Of a stretch of DNA of 64,000 bases, positions 48,561 through 60,172 are shown one piece after another. This DNA comes from Warburgia ugandensis (Eukaryota > Streptophyta > Magnoliopsida > Canellales > Canellaceae): contig CP141133.1 in NCBI GenBank assembly GCA_035236585.1, positions 44,905,729-44,969,728 on the forward strand, in the 5' to 3' direction. Both the position numbers and the translations under genes were made by a program. The notes beneath the pieces were generated by a model. The model had not been told where the DNA came from, ran no database searches, and saw only the letters and a program-made list of their open reading frames with translations. The number at the start of each line of letters is the position of its first letter. Position 1 is the stretch's first letter.

Positions 48561-48879
48561 ATTCTCTCCACTAATGAGTCCAACCCTATCACTAAGTCAT
48601 TTCCATATGAACAGTTGATGGCTATCTCTAAGTTACCTTGGTATATTAACATTGTAAAATATCTTGTCACACATTAGATGCTCGATAATTGCTCCAAACA
48701 AGATAGGCATAGATTTCTTACTGAGGTCACACACTTTCATGGGATGATTTCTACTTATTCAAGTACTATCCCCATCAATTAATTAGGTGATGCATAATAG
48801 ATAATGAGCATCAACGAATCATCTATTGTTGCCATGACCATTCTTGGTGGGCCACTTCAATGCAAAGACAATGACTACA

Positions 48880-49500
48880 AAAATTTTCCAATGCAATTTC
48901 TATTGGCCTACATATTTAAGCATTCACATGCTTACTACATAGAATGTACATGATGTTAGCATTTAGGGAGTACTGCTAAAAGAGATATGATGGCCCTGAG
49001 TACCATTCTAATTATTGAGCCTTTCAATATTTTGGGCATCAACTTTATGGAACCTTTTCCCATTCCTTTGGTCACCTTTACATCTTTGTGGGAGTGGACT
49101 ACATGTCCAAATGGGTGGAGACAATAGCATGTAAGACCAATGACGACAAACTAGTGGTTTAGTTTTTGAAGGAAAATATTTTTGCATGTTTTAGTACTCC
49201 ATGGGCCATTATTAATGATGGGGGAAAACACTTCTATAATAGAATGTTTGAAATTCTAATAGAGAAATATGGTGTTAACCATAAAATTTCTATCCATATC
49301 ATCCTTAGACTAGTGGACAACTAGAAGTGTCTAATAGGAAAATTAAGCGAATCTTAAAAAAGACATAATCCTAGTCACAAAAGACTGGTCACTAAGACTT
49401 AGGGATGCATTATGGGCTTACCGTAACCTTAGCTTGACCAATGATACTAGCATCCATCATAAGGTTTGCATTCATCACAACATTATATTTGGCTGAAGAC
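48880..49500 (+). pseudogene. Integrase remnant
   Basis: Reads FNILGINFMEPFPIP (49022-49066; first catalytic Asp changed to Asn), NDGGKHFYNRMF (49215-49250; second catalytic Asp kept), and TSGQLEVSNRKIKRILKK (49306-49360; catalytic Glu kept at 49325-49327), then DWSLRLRDALWAYRN (about 49385-49430). That is the D,D-35-E core in order. The N-terminal zinc-binding part is not clearly readable. Stops and frameshifts are present. In intact relatives it inserts element DNA into the chromosome. Confidence 0.88.
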
Positions 49501-49660
49501 ATTAAACATAGCTCTCCTTAAGGCGCAATCTAGTGCTTTTAGTCTTATTGTTCTACATTACCCATTTAGCATATAGGGACCCTATGTTTCATATCATTGG
49601 GAACAATGTTTAGCTCAAGTTGGGGGTTGTAGAGATGCATGAGATTTTTGAGTTTTTCTT
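49501..49660 (+). other. Conserved post-integrase tract
   Basis: CATTACCCATTTAGCATATAG, TTGGGAACAATGTTTAGCTC and GAGATGCATGAGATTTTTGAG match 24450-24540 of the pol-less element. This tract is a landmark joining the two as one family. Confidence 0.8.
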
Positions 49661-51534
49661 GAAATTTATTTTTTTTTTTTTGAGTTTTTAAGGTCAAAGT
49701 TCCTTTCTTTTTTAATAAGGAAAATTTTCCTTATTTTATAAAACATGATCAGAGTGATAATACTTAAATAAATTGGGATGCACTTCAACTTCCTCCTAAG
49801 AGTTGCTATTAAACCTCCTCATCTATGGAAAAAATAACAATTTTCTAACATAGGTATGGTTAGAGATACTTGTCACAAGATCACATACTATCACAAGTAG
49901 AGTCACATATGCCATTAAGATAATTACGTCAGTCCATGAATACAATCCCATGTGTCTAGAAAATTAAGTTATATACAATTCAAAATGAATCCCATACATA
50001 TATTCTATCAAAATGACTACACCAAAGGCTTCTTCTTCTTACATCTAAATTGATCTAGATACATTGGCCTTTCGTGTGACCCTCGAGCTTGAGCTACCTG
50101 GGGTGTCACCTAAAATGTTGGTTGTGGGGGATGGGCAAAACAATCGCTCACAATATGAAGAAACCTAATACAAGCTAGCATGCCAAAAATAAAGCACTCA
50201 ATAGTGTAGTTATTGAAATAAGAAAACATGATATGTGAGACAAAAATCCATGAGGCAAAAATTGGTAATCTCAAGTCACATGAAAATTCCCAGAATAGCT
50301 AATGAGCCTATCAAATTTAGTATGCTCAAAACAACTGAAGTAGAATCAAGGCACATAACCTTCAGTCTGTAATGCAAAATCCAGCCCATGTTGCTGTAGA
50401 AAACTGATTGCTCCATATCACAGTTGCATATAGTCCTACCACTAGGGGTGTCACAGTGGCATACAGTCCTACCATCAGGGATGATAATGGTTTGAACTCT
50501 TAAGAATGACTAGCATGCCTAGCATGCTAAAACCACCTAGACTCCTATGCTCATTGGACCCTTCCATCACCCATTGGTAACTACTGTGGTCTCTACATGG
50601 GATTGTGGACATGGCACAGCCTCGACTCACCGAACCTCATGGGGGCTACCCAACTACTACTCAAAGTACTTTGCTATGAGAAGCTACTCCTACTACTTGT
50701 CTTCTCCATCACAGGGCTGGTATCTGTCTCATCTCCAAGGAGAGTGACCAACTGCACCTCCTAGCATAGGGTTTGTAGGACTTATGGCATACTCACACAA
50801 TGCCCCTATCAAGTGATCTAGGACTTACAACACTTTAGGAGCACCTGCCAAAAGCCTTGAGAAAATCCATAAACTCATGGCTTGCTGCTACTCATGTAGC
50901 TCTTGCCTAAGTATCAATGAAGAATAATGCCCCTAACCCTTGGCCCCACCTGAAGCATGAATGAAAACTTGTATACCCATCAGTCCCAAACATAGAAAAT
51001 TTTGAATTATGATATGATGGAGTCTCATGCATTGGAATCCCATTCTGATAGTATTAGCTGCTTTGAGAATCCCATTATTATATTATAGTGTATCCTTAGT
51101 TGATGTTGTCCTTTATTTAAGAAGTTGAAGGGCTGGATATCTATTTGGCAAGAGCACATATTTTTATTTCCACCTCTAATGTTTTGGTATTTAGTATTTT
51201 AATAGATACTTAATTATTTAGTGGTCTATTTATCTTAGTCTAGGTCATACATTTCATGTATTATTCCTTTTTCTTTTACTATTTGAGTTTTACTTACTTT
51301 GTTATGTCCTTTAATAACTGAGTGTCTTTAGCTTATGATTCTAGATCTATCAACTTAAAGTGGCACAACACTAAGGATCCATGTCCTTATAACCTATAGA
51401 AGTATGACCTTTTACTGTGGTTTTTAGGTTGTTAATTTTCTTGAGTGTTGGTGGTCACAACCAGCCCAATTTTAATTCTAGGTATAACTAAGTGTGTACC
51501 TCATTTTATTTAGGTTCATAGGATTAAATCAACC
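49661..51534. other. Foreign DNA inserted in the 3' region of the family-1 element
   Basis: Family-1 similarity stops soon after 49660 and returns near 55590, so about 5.9 kb is extra. This part is unassigned. 50440-50500 has two copies of CATA(T/C)AGTCCTACCA(C/T) about 35 bp apart with TGTCACAGTGG between, a pattern common in gypsy LTRs. The open frame at 50547-50747 has no recognisable family. Exact insertion borders were not found. Confidence 0.45.
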
Positions 51535-51612
51535 AAGTCATAGAAGACTATGTCATAAGAGACTAAGGCGTAGGAGACTAAGTTATATAAGACTAAGTTG
51601 TAGGAGACTAAG
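51535..51612. repeat. 15-bp minisatellite, left block
   Basis: Five successive 15-bp units close to AAGTCATAGGAGACT. Because 15 is a multiple of 3, the array gives an Arg/Leu/Ser periodic open frame at 51494-51688 that is not evidence of a gene. The array continues at 53228. Confidence 0.9.
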
Positions 51613-52320
51613 TGTAATGAACCGGGTCCTACAAGTAACAAAATTATCCACTTTGGCTGAAGTCTCGTGGTTTTACTCTTCCTTATAAGAAAATGCATTG
51701 TACCATTAGAGATACAAAGACCCTTATAACCAGCCCAAACTTCTTCTCCCTAGGCAATGTGGGACTAAAATCTCAGGAAAACTCGAAGCTTGCCATCCTC
51801 TAGCTCAACATCTCCCTTTCAGGACTGCCCTCTAAGCTCCCCCTTCTCCCCTTAGGGAATACATGTCCCCGTGTGCAACTACTTTGAGTCCATCAACAAA
51901 CCACGTGTAGTCTAGGCCCACCATCATGAGGGGGTCTGGTTTTGATACCAGTTGTAATGACCGGGGTCCCAACAGTACATATATTATCCACTTTAGCCCA
52001 AGCCTCATAGTTTTGCTCTTCCATGTAGGGAAGGTGCATATGTACTGAGAGGGATACCTAAGCCTTATAACTAGCCTAGACTTCTTATCCCCAGGCAATG
52101 TGAGATTAAACTCTTAGGATCACTATAAGCTTACCATCATGTAGCTTAACATCCCCTTTTTTAGACCACCCACCAACGCCACTCTCTAGGCTCCCTCTTC
52201 CCCCCTCAAGGAACATGCATCCCCATGTATGACCATCTTGGGTCCATTGGTAGACCATGTGTAGTCTAGGCCCACCATCATGAGGAGATCTAGCTTTGAG
52301 ACTTTAGGTCTATAATGAGT
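51613..52320. repeat. Tandem dimer of about 340 bp
   Basis: Both units start TGTAATGA(A)CCGGGGTCC and share ATTATCCACTTT, CTTCTTCTCCC(C/T)AGGCAATGTG, CATGTGTAGTCTAGGCCC-like and CCACCATCATGAG tracts in the same order. This G/C-richer block stands out from its AT-rich neighbours. Confidence 0.9.
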
Positions 52321-52396
52321 ACTCATGACCAATGTCAAATAGCTAAATTTTGAGTGGTTTTACACTCTCAAGACCTTGAGGAGGTTCATATGGGGT

Positions 52397-52419
52397 TATA
52401 TATATATATATATATATAC
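52397..52419. repeat. (TA)n microsatellite
   Basis: Eleven TA dinucleotides. Confidence 0.95.
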
Positions 52420-53227
52420 ACATACTTATTGAGATAAATTAATTATATTTAAGCATTTCATGATTTAAATGCTTTTCATCTATTGATTTTTTATGATGAT
52501 TCATTATCCAGTTTGGATGAGTATGTTTATGAGATGATGCATGGCATGAGTTGTGGCGAATACTCATATCTTTTAAAATATCTTGCAAAGATTATTATTA
52601 TCTTTGATGCAACATGCAAGAATATTGAAACTAATAAATTGAAATGGTTTGGCATGACATTGATTTGTAAAGCATATTTGAGATTTTAGAGTTTTATTAT
52701 ACTAGTCTATATGCATAACATTTAATTGAACTACATAACATGTGATTGGGACCTTTTGGATTAAAATGGTATAAACTTCATATTTCAATGATGAAATAGG
52801 CACCCTAGAGGGAAATCTTGGTGGGTGGTTCCAAAAGGAGGATGTCGACTTACAGGATGAGAGGCTTTAGGTGATCTTGAGAGTTTAACCCAATGATGCT
52901 TGGGGAGAAGTCTGATCTAATTATAAGGATCTGGGTATCTCTAATGGTAACAACGCATTCTTCCAATGGGAAAGAGCAAAACTGTGAAGCTTCAGCCAAG
53001 TAGATAATAAGATTATGCTCCTTATATCTCCATTCCTTCTTATATTATATAAAAAAGAAGAGTTCTCTTTGCTTTGGACTGCTTTCAAAGGTCCTTTTTC
53101 CTAAATATTGGGGCCCGATCTAAGTAACTTTAGAGAGCCTCTTGAGGAACTTAGGGTTAAATGCATGGAGCTGGCTGAGCAGTAAAACATTTTGTCAAAA
53201 AGGATTTTAAAAACCTAGAGTGTCACA

Positions 53228-53335
53228 CTAAGTCATAGGAGACTAAAGCATAAGAAACTATCTATTAAGAGACTAGGGCTTAGGTGTCTAAGTCATAGGT
53301 GAGTAAAGCATATGTGATTAAGGCATAAGAGATTT
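53228..53335. repeat. 15-bp minisatellite, right block
   Basis: About seven more units (AAGTCATAGGAGACT, AAGCATAAGAAACT and so on), more diverged than the left block. Left and right blocks were one array before the LTR inserted. Confidence 0.85.
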
Positions 53336-53359
53336 TGTTACAGGAATCTATTTTAGTGG

Positions 53360-53760
53360 ACTTAGCATTCAAAGTTCCAGCAAGAGAATGGTTAAGCATT
53401 TTCAAAATCTAGCACAAGCATAGTCAGGCCTTTAAATATTTTTGTAGAAAAGTATTTTATGCATTCCCAATTTTTCCAATATAATATGTAGTTTGAGTGC
53501 TCACATTTCCAGCATAAGGTAGCTTAAGTGTTTGTGTTTCTAGCACACATGTAGCTAAAGTATTCTAAAATTCCAGCACAAAAGGAGTTCAAATCTTCCT
53601 AAACTATAGTACCTTTGTAATTTAATCATTTCCATGTTCCAGCATAGGTGTTATTCATGCATTCTAAATTTTAGTACCAAAGCATTTGGAGTATTTCCAA
53701 ATACAATGCAAATCTAGCTTGAGCATTCAATTTTCTTTTTCAACATCAAGCAGTTACCAT
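53360..53760. repeat. Degenerate tandem repeat, unit near 35 bp
   Basis: The pattern TTCCAGCACAAG...TAGCTTAAGCATTCT recurs about eight times (at roughly 53377, 53409, 53500, 53545, 53572, 53635 and later) with loss of register. Confidence 0.65.
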
Positions 53761-55589
53761 CCACAGTCTTCTGATACATTCAATTAAGCTCTTTAATTAG
53801 GACTAAGGAACAAGAATATGGCACTATTTTCTTGCATAACCCGAGTAAGAAAGTGGTGTTTATGGTTTTGGGTTTTATAGTTCAACCATCCCAATTACAA
53901 CATTTGGGATGAAGAATGAGGACTCTCTATGTTTACTGATTTGACTAGGACTCTTACCCATTCTTCAAACAAGACCAAGGAAAACCCAACAGGTAGCAGA
54001 AATATCTGCCACTTCTTGCGTACATCGTGCAGAAATCAGTATTGTTTCTTCTTGTTAGAGCCCCTCAAAACAATGAATCTGAAGTCAAATTCATGGGGCA
54101 TTCTTGTATGCAATTGAAAAGTGATATGCTATCTTGAAAATTCATGTGTTAATTCTTCAAAATTTGAGTCCAAATTCAGGATCTTAAGTTGGGATTTGGT
54201 GCTATCTCCTTGCCACTGTGTGTAGGAAATAAGGTGCACCTAGTCGCTATTTTAGTTTGCAGCAAATAAAACTTTAGTAGCCAATTTAAAAATCCTTGCT
54301 TCAGTGCATTAGATGAAGTTTATTCAATCAAAAGAAAAACCCAAAAAATATTTTTCAATACAAGGTGAATTACAGGGAAATTCAAGTGTGTGAACCATCC
54401 CCTATTTTCACATTGCATGCAATCACAAAATAGAGCATGCTGACAGTAACTATAAACTCAGATGATCTCAAGTAAAAACAAAGCTATTCCAGTCATACAT
54501 TGAAGATACTAATCACTATAAGAAACATGAAATCAATTGATAGCTAGAGAATGAAATCATGCAGATATAAGGGATGAATTTAAGGGAAACACCTATTCAT
54601 GTACACAGCATGAATCAGGAACACATTTCTTATAATACGAGAGGAAAAACACCTTGATTTTCATGGCTAAACCATGCAAGCATTAGAAGTTCTTCCTAAT
54701 AAATAGATCCCCTACCTAAAATTGAGCTTCGGATGGTTACATTTTCATCTAGTTTCCCCAGAGTTGTAAGTTCTCCTACTTTCTACATGGAGTTCCAACT
54801 TAGGTAGGAATTCCACTTCCAGCTCACCGGACTCCTTTCCAAACTCCTTTAGGTCAAAACCACACCAATAATCACTCCTCTCCTCTTGGATTGACTTCGT
54901 CCTAGCAATTTCCCCAACTTCTCATCCCTGCACTGCCTAGCTTGGTTGTCTTCTTCCTCAATTCATAGGGACTAAAAATGCTTCTAGCACCTAAGTTTCA
55001 TTACATTTTTATACGCAGGAAGGAATGCATGTGAGGAAGGATAGGTAGCGAGGTGGGGAATGCCAGCTTACCCATGAAGTGGGATCCCACATGGCAGGTT
55101 GGGGTTTCCTCCTTTTCTAATTAGTTCACTTTAAAATTTCTCAATTATACACTCCTATTTTATTCCAATTTCTTAGTTATATCCTAATCAAGGTCAATTT
55201 TACAATTACACACTAACCAGGAGTATGATAAATTCCTCATTTCCTATTCACTTGTTGGAGTTTTTCCATAAGCTTTGGGTTGGGCTTAGGATAGGACTTT
55301 CCTTGCACAAGTAACCTATTAATTACTCATTTTAACCCCATTTTAATTACAATTATCTTTTGGAAAATTACTTGATGTGATTTTTAATCTTTCATTTATC
55401 TTAAAAAATTGTTGCTAAATCTCCAAATCATTCTACCATCTCTCCTTAGTTGTTATCCAATGTAATTCCTCGACACACTCATTTAATTTCTTCGTTAAAG
55501 GTTAAGACATATGCATAATAACTGATTAAATACATAAAAAAAAATTTACACTATTTTTTGTAAAAGCATTGATTTATTAATTGAAATTG
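53761..55589. other. Unassigned foreign DNA
   Basis: No family or gene recognised; the only open frame of note is 53929-54117, without motifs. It lies within the inserted segment that interrupts the family-1 3' region. Confidence 0.35.
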
Positions 55590-56604
55590 TATATTTACAT
55601 ATATTACAAAGCCTCTTGGTAAGCCTTTACTTTTCAAACCCATCTGCCTTAACCTAGAAGTCCAATTAAAATAACCATTACCTATCATTCAAAAATGAGT
55701 AGAGATGTTAGAAAAAGTTTTAAAATGGAAAAAGTCTTAGAAGTGAGAGATATCAAAAGTATTTAATAAAAAAGCCTTTCTTTAAAGAAATACAAAAGAA
55801 GTGAAAAAAAATTTATTAGAAAAGAAAAGTTGTAAATGAAGAGAGAAAAAATAGGAAAATATATTCACTTTAGTATACTCAAAAGTAAAGTTGTCTAACA
55901 TTTATTGAAGATGTCTACTCAGAATTGAAACTTTGAATCCTTTTATCCCTTATTTTCAAACCAATTTCAAGTCTACATTTTGTCCTATCTAAAGATATGT
56001 TGATCCTAAGGTAGAAGATATCTAGTGGTCTTGGTAATGGCATCAATTCTTAGGGATCACATTTCTTTATCTCATTTGTGTTTATAAAATTATGTGAATC
56101 ATCAGTATTATTGGATTCAATCACATAGTAAGAGAAATTTGATTGACTCTTTTTTTAAGAGCTTCATTTCTAAGTGTACACCAGTGAGAATTGAGGTTAA
56201 GACATTATTCCAAGTGAGTATAAGAATTTTTGTTTAGAAGTCAAGACTGATGTAGCCTATACACACACATAACTCTTAAACATAACAATAATAAAATGGC
56301 TTTAGTATATGGTTAACTTGTAGAATTTTTTATTCATCTTTATTTAGTTGTTAAAGCTAATAGAATATGAAGTGACAAGAATTTTCTAAAATAAACTAAG
56401 GAACTTAGCCTTACTGAATTTTGTGGGTATATTCACTCCAAACCCTCACGAGGCCTAACTTGTCCAGTAATGATAACCTAAGGCTTTAAGGGCTTGTTAC
56501 ATATGCTAAATGCAATCATGATTACCACTTAAAATGGAAACCATTTTTGTTTTCATGATCTTTCACATGCTTTTCTCAGGACTAACAAAACACGGGTTGG
56601 GGTG
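55590..56604 (+). other. 3' non-coding tract of the large family-1 element, resumed
   Basis: Matches 24960-26090 of the nested element. Shared tracts include TATTCACT/TTG...AAACCCTCACGAGG, CCTAACTTGTCCA, TTTAAGGGCTTG, CATATGCTAAATGCAATC and GGACTA(A/G)CAAAA. It ends in a purine-rich stretch, GGGTTGGGG (56594-56602), which is a plausible polypurine tract. Confidence 0.8.
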
Positions 56605-57034
56605 TGAATTTTATAAATTCATTTTAATGAATTGGAGGGTTACACCTATACCTCAATCCCCCAATGTGAAAAGCCTTGCAACTTTCTTTGCTTGCACTGC
56701 CCACATAGATCACTGCTACTACAATGCATATTGACTAAATGGAAGTAAAAGGGTACATATTCCATTTTGGCTCTATTTTTTCTTAAGAATAAGAAAGAAA
56801 AGAAACAAGCAGATGAATCGATATATGGTCAACTCAATATACTAAAAATTAGGTACTATCCAGTGCATAAGCCTATTTGAGTTGTAGTTCCTTTAGTAGG
56901 TTGAGGCTTGAAGAAGTCGTATATATAGACTATGTCTTTTTATAGGTCTAGGCTTTTACTTTTCTAATCCCATGAATTGGAAATGGAAGTTGCAGTTTCT
57001 TCCGCCATTAATACAATTTTAAGAGAAGTTGATC
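56605..57034. other. About 430-bp insertion at the polypurine tract/LTR junction
   Basis: In the nested element the LTR starts directly after the purine tract; here 430 bp intervene. The insert begins with a near-palindrome (GAATTTTATAAATTC) and has a TATATATAGAC box at about 56921. No family recognised. The open frame at 56534-56734 spans the junction and is not a gene. Confidence 0.55.
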
Positions 57035-59485
57035 TGTGTTTAATTGTGTATAAAAAATACCCAATTAGTAGTCCATGTGTTATAAAATATAGTGTTATAT
57101 CTAGTGTTTTTCTAAAAATTTATAACATATGCATTTCTAACCTAATAATCTAAAAGTTTGATATTTAGCTAGTTTAGAAGCTATTCCAAAAGTAAGTATG
57201 CAAATCATCATAATTTTTTAGGATTTAATTAGGATTTTTACTTTTTTTGTAGGAAGTGAGAAGATGATCCAATGCCCTATAGTGCAGTACACAAAGTTTT
57301 TTGTGGGTCAAGCTACGTGGTTAGAATGCTAAGGATGCAAGGGCGTGCGCCCCTACCATAGGTGTGAGGCTAGAGCCCGACAAGAAATTGGAAGAAAGTA
57401 AGGGTGACTAAAATGATCCTTGCAAAAAAGTCATGCATTTCTACCACTTTGTATGAGCATTGGAGCCATACATGAGGTCTTGTAATTCAACTAGGAAACC
57501 TAAGGAAGCCAAGACACTGAAGCCTTGAAACTAAGAATTGAAGCCACTTAAGCCACCAAGGAATGAGCAATCAAAGTGATCCATCAAGACATGGATGAAT
57601 GCCACATGAAGCCACACGATTGGAGCCCCAATTCAAGCAACTATCTTATGATTAAAGTGTGATTTTTAAGGGATTTTAGGAGAGAATTATAAAAAGGTAA
57701 GATGATCATGCATTAAGGGACCCTTCAAGAGAGAAAACCCCACTTTCCTAATCCATTTCCTAATCTTTCCACCACATAAACCTAGGGTTCCATGATTTTA
57801 CGTTAGGAATAGAACCACCTTCCTAGAAGGTGACGCCTCCCACCCTTGTTTGGATGCTTAATTCAAGTGATTTCGTAATGAGGAAACCCCTACATTTCTT
57901 CATTCAACACATCTCAAAAGTCATGATCTCTTTCCATTTTTCCTACATTTCCTCATCACGATAGATCACTCTTTTCTACCATTCAAATTTCACCTAATTA
58001 GATGGGGTGGAATTCCGCCCACCATGCTAAGAAAAAGATGCCTCCCCCTTCTACAATAAGAAACCTACCATGCAATCTCTTATGTCATCCTTGTTTACAT
58101 CATCTTCCACCTAGCTAACTTTCTTAATTGAATTCCTAGATCTAGATCCACCTCCCTTTGCTAGAATGTGCGTCATTCAAAGTGGAAACAATTGATCTAC
58201 AAACACCCATGGTTCCCATGTTTTTAACCAAGTAATGGTTGGGTGTGACAACCTTGAAACATTGCACTCTTTGCTTGGTTATCTTTGGAGCTGGACTTTT
58301 CTTTGGTGCTTTTCTTATTTTGGATATCTAGCTATTTTCTCTCCAATTGATGTTAGTAGTTTGTTTCATTGACTTAGTTTCCTATTGTTTGCATCATAGT
58401 TCTTCACTCATCTTTAAACTTTGATTTCCTTCTTTCTTTATTTCACTTTGATTAGTTTTTCTAGCTCAATTATTCAATATTCAAGTTAGTTCTTCTTTGA
58501 TAGTGACATCCAAGAGGAGAAATAGCTTGCATATTTGTCTTGCCCCTTAGGAATTTCATATTTTTCTCCTTCAATTCCACTTAGTTTTAGGTGTTTTCTT
58601 TTTATAGTTAGCTCATCATCCTAGCCATGTTTTTTGTTGAATTCTTTTCTGGATTATCTTTACATGCAACAATACTTTAATTGAAAAGCATTGGAGAGAG
58701 TTTAAGTTCTAGTTTAGATCAAATTTTAGAGTTTTGAACTATGTGCAATTTCCATATTCAAATGCATGTATTATATGAACTATTTTGGGTGTATTTTGCA
58801 ATTAACTTAATGAAATTCTTTGAAGCTTCTTCTTATTCAATGTTTCCATTATCAAATTAATTTAGATTTAGGTTGTTATATTACATAAAATTTATTGTTT
58901 TAGTTGCTTATTATACTTGATTTAAGTTTATGTCTTAAATGCTTGACATCTAGAAATTTTCTTCTTAATCTTTATGCTTTGTTTCTAGTGTTCAAAACAT
59001 CTAACTACTTGAATCCTTAGGAATTCATTTATCTTTTTAGATTGTTTATTAATTACATAGCTTAGGTTGCATGTTAGTTTGCATTTAAAGCTTCAAATTT
59101 GGTCATCTTTCAACCTATGAACCATGAGCACAATCCATGGATCATGCACATGGTACTAGGTTACTTTTTGCTTTGATCCTTGGTTAATTTAGTTGATTAA
59201 TAATGTTTTGGTAGTTGCTAATTAGTTGTTTGCATCTTATTTTAGGTTTAGAAAGTTTCTTCTTTAGGAAAGTTTCCTTTTTAGTAGTTTTCTTAGGTTT
59301 CTTAGTTTACTTCATTCTAGTTTTTGCATCAGTTTCTATTGTTAATTGTATGTTAGTTAGGTAAAGCACTTTAAATAAGATCCGTCCAACATACAAATTT
59401 ATGAGATTTCACATGGGTTTGACCTCTCTCATGTGTAATACTACTTTGATTCATGCACCTATGACTGAATTTTAAAGCTACATCA
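57035..59485 (+). repeat. 3' LTR of the large family-1 element
   Basis: Starts TGTGTTTAATTGTGTATAA and ends ...AAAGCTACATCA at 59485. It contains the AAGCCA-rich part (57500-57640), GC-rich boxes at 57811-57845 and 58010-58055, the stem-loop at 58493-58519, and TTTAGAAAGTTTCTTC words at about 59250. It resembles the 19646/26091 LTR variant more than the 37851 one. The next base after its end starts another LTR. Confidence 0.85.
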
Positions 59486-60077
59486 TGTGATAAGTATGCA
59501 AATTTGCATAAAAAATACCCAATTAGTAGTCCTTGTGTTATAAATTATAGGCATTATCCTAGGATTTTTAAAAAATTCATGACCAAGATAGCTTAAAATG
59601 AGAATCGATGATCAAGATCAACTTAGAGAGCTGGGACCCAAATTTCATCATTCGAATGATCAAGCAAAGGTTAAGATCATGTTAGACAAGCAAATGAGTT
59701 CAAGAAGGTGAATGAAGGAATCGAAGGTGACTAGAATTCACATGTGAAAATCATGCAATTTTACCACCTTTGCATGAGAATTGGAGCCATGTAAGTCACA
59801 TAAGCTATATAAGACATAAGCCATGCTAGGAGAAGTCAAGCCAAGAATCTAAGGGATTAAGCCACCAAGCAAGAAGTCATCAATTTGATCCTTGAAGCCA
59901 TCTAAGCCAAGCACAATGAGACCACACTTTTTGGAGCTTTCCATGAAATTTCCCATTTAGAAGAAAACATATTTTTCAAGAAGCTAAGGAATTTCGATGA
60001 TTATCATATAAGTTGCATGCATATGTGGACTAATGATAGTATAAATTCCTATCTCCACTTTCCCTATTTTCCTCATC

Positions 60078-60172
<95 letters not shown>

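Larger units (their letters stand above)
51613..53227 (-). mobile_element. 1,615-bp solo-LTR-like insertion in the minisatellite
   Basis: Ends TGTAATGA...TGTCACA and is flanked by CTAAG on both sides (51608-51612, 53228-53232), as expected for a gypsy LTR. CTAAG is also part of the minisatellite unit, so the duplication alone is weaker proof. Within it, 51613-51951 and 51953-52320 are tandem copies of about 340 bp. At 51938-51948 TTTTGATACCA, just before the second TGTAATGACC, resembles an iMet primer site read on the minus strand, as at 12731. Orientation is probably minus. Confidence 0.7.
37851..59485 (+). mobile_element. Family-1 autonomous-type Ty3/gypsy retrotransposon with nested insertions
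   Basis: 5' LTR 37851-44582 (minus the nested 38330-42675), primer site 44589, then gag, protease, RT, RNase H and integrase remnants to about 49500, and a 3' non-coding tract 49540-49660 that resumes at about 55590-56604. The 3' LTR is 57035-59485. The order protease-RT-RNase H-integrase places it in Ty3/gypsy; the tRNA-Asp-type primer site and gag/pol wording fit the Athila/Tat group. The two LTRs belong to somewhat different variants, and no flanking duplication can be shown because the right end abuts another LTR, so pairing of the LTRs is an inference. No intact frame remains. Confidence 0.75.

Noticed and set aside
50547..50747. Open frame considered as a host exon
   Set aside because: No motif or splice context; neighbouring CATAAGTCCTACCA-type repeats point to LTR DNA.
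51494..51698. Periodic Arg/Leu/Ser or Leu/Val/Ser/Tyr repeat protein
   Set aside because: The 15-bp minisatellite is a multiple of three, so periodic frames arise on either strand without coding function.
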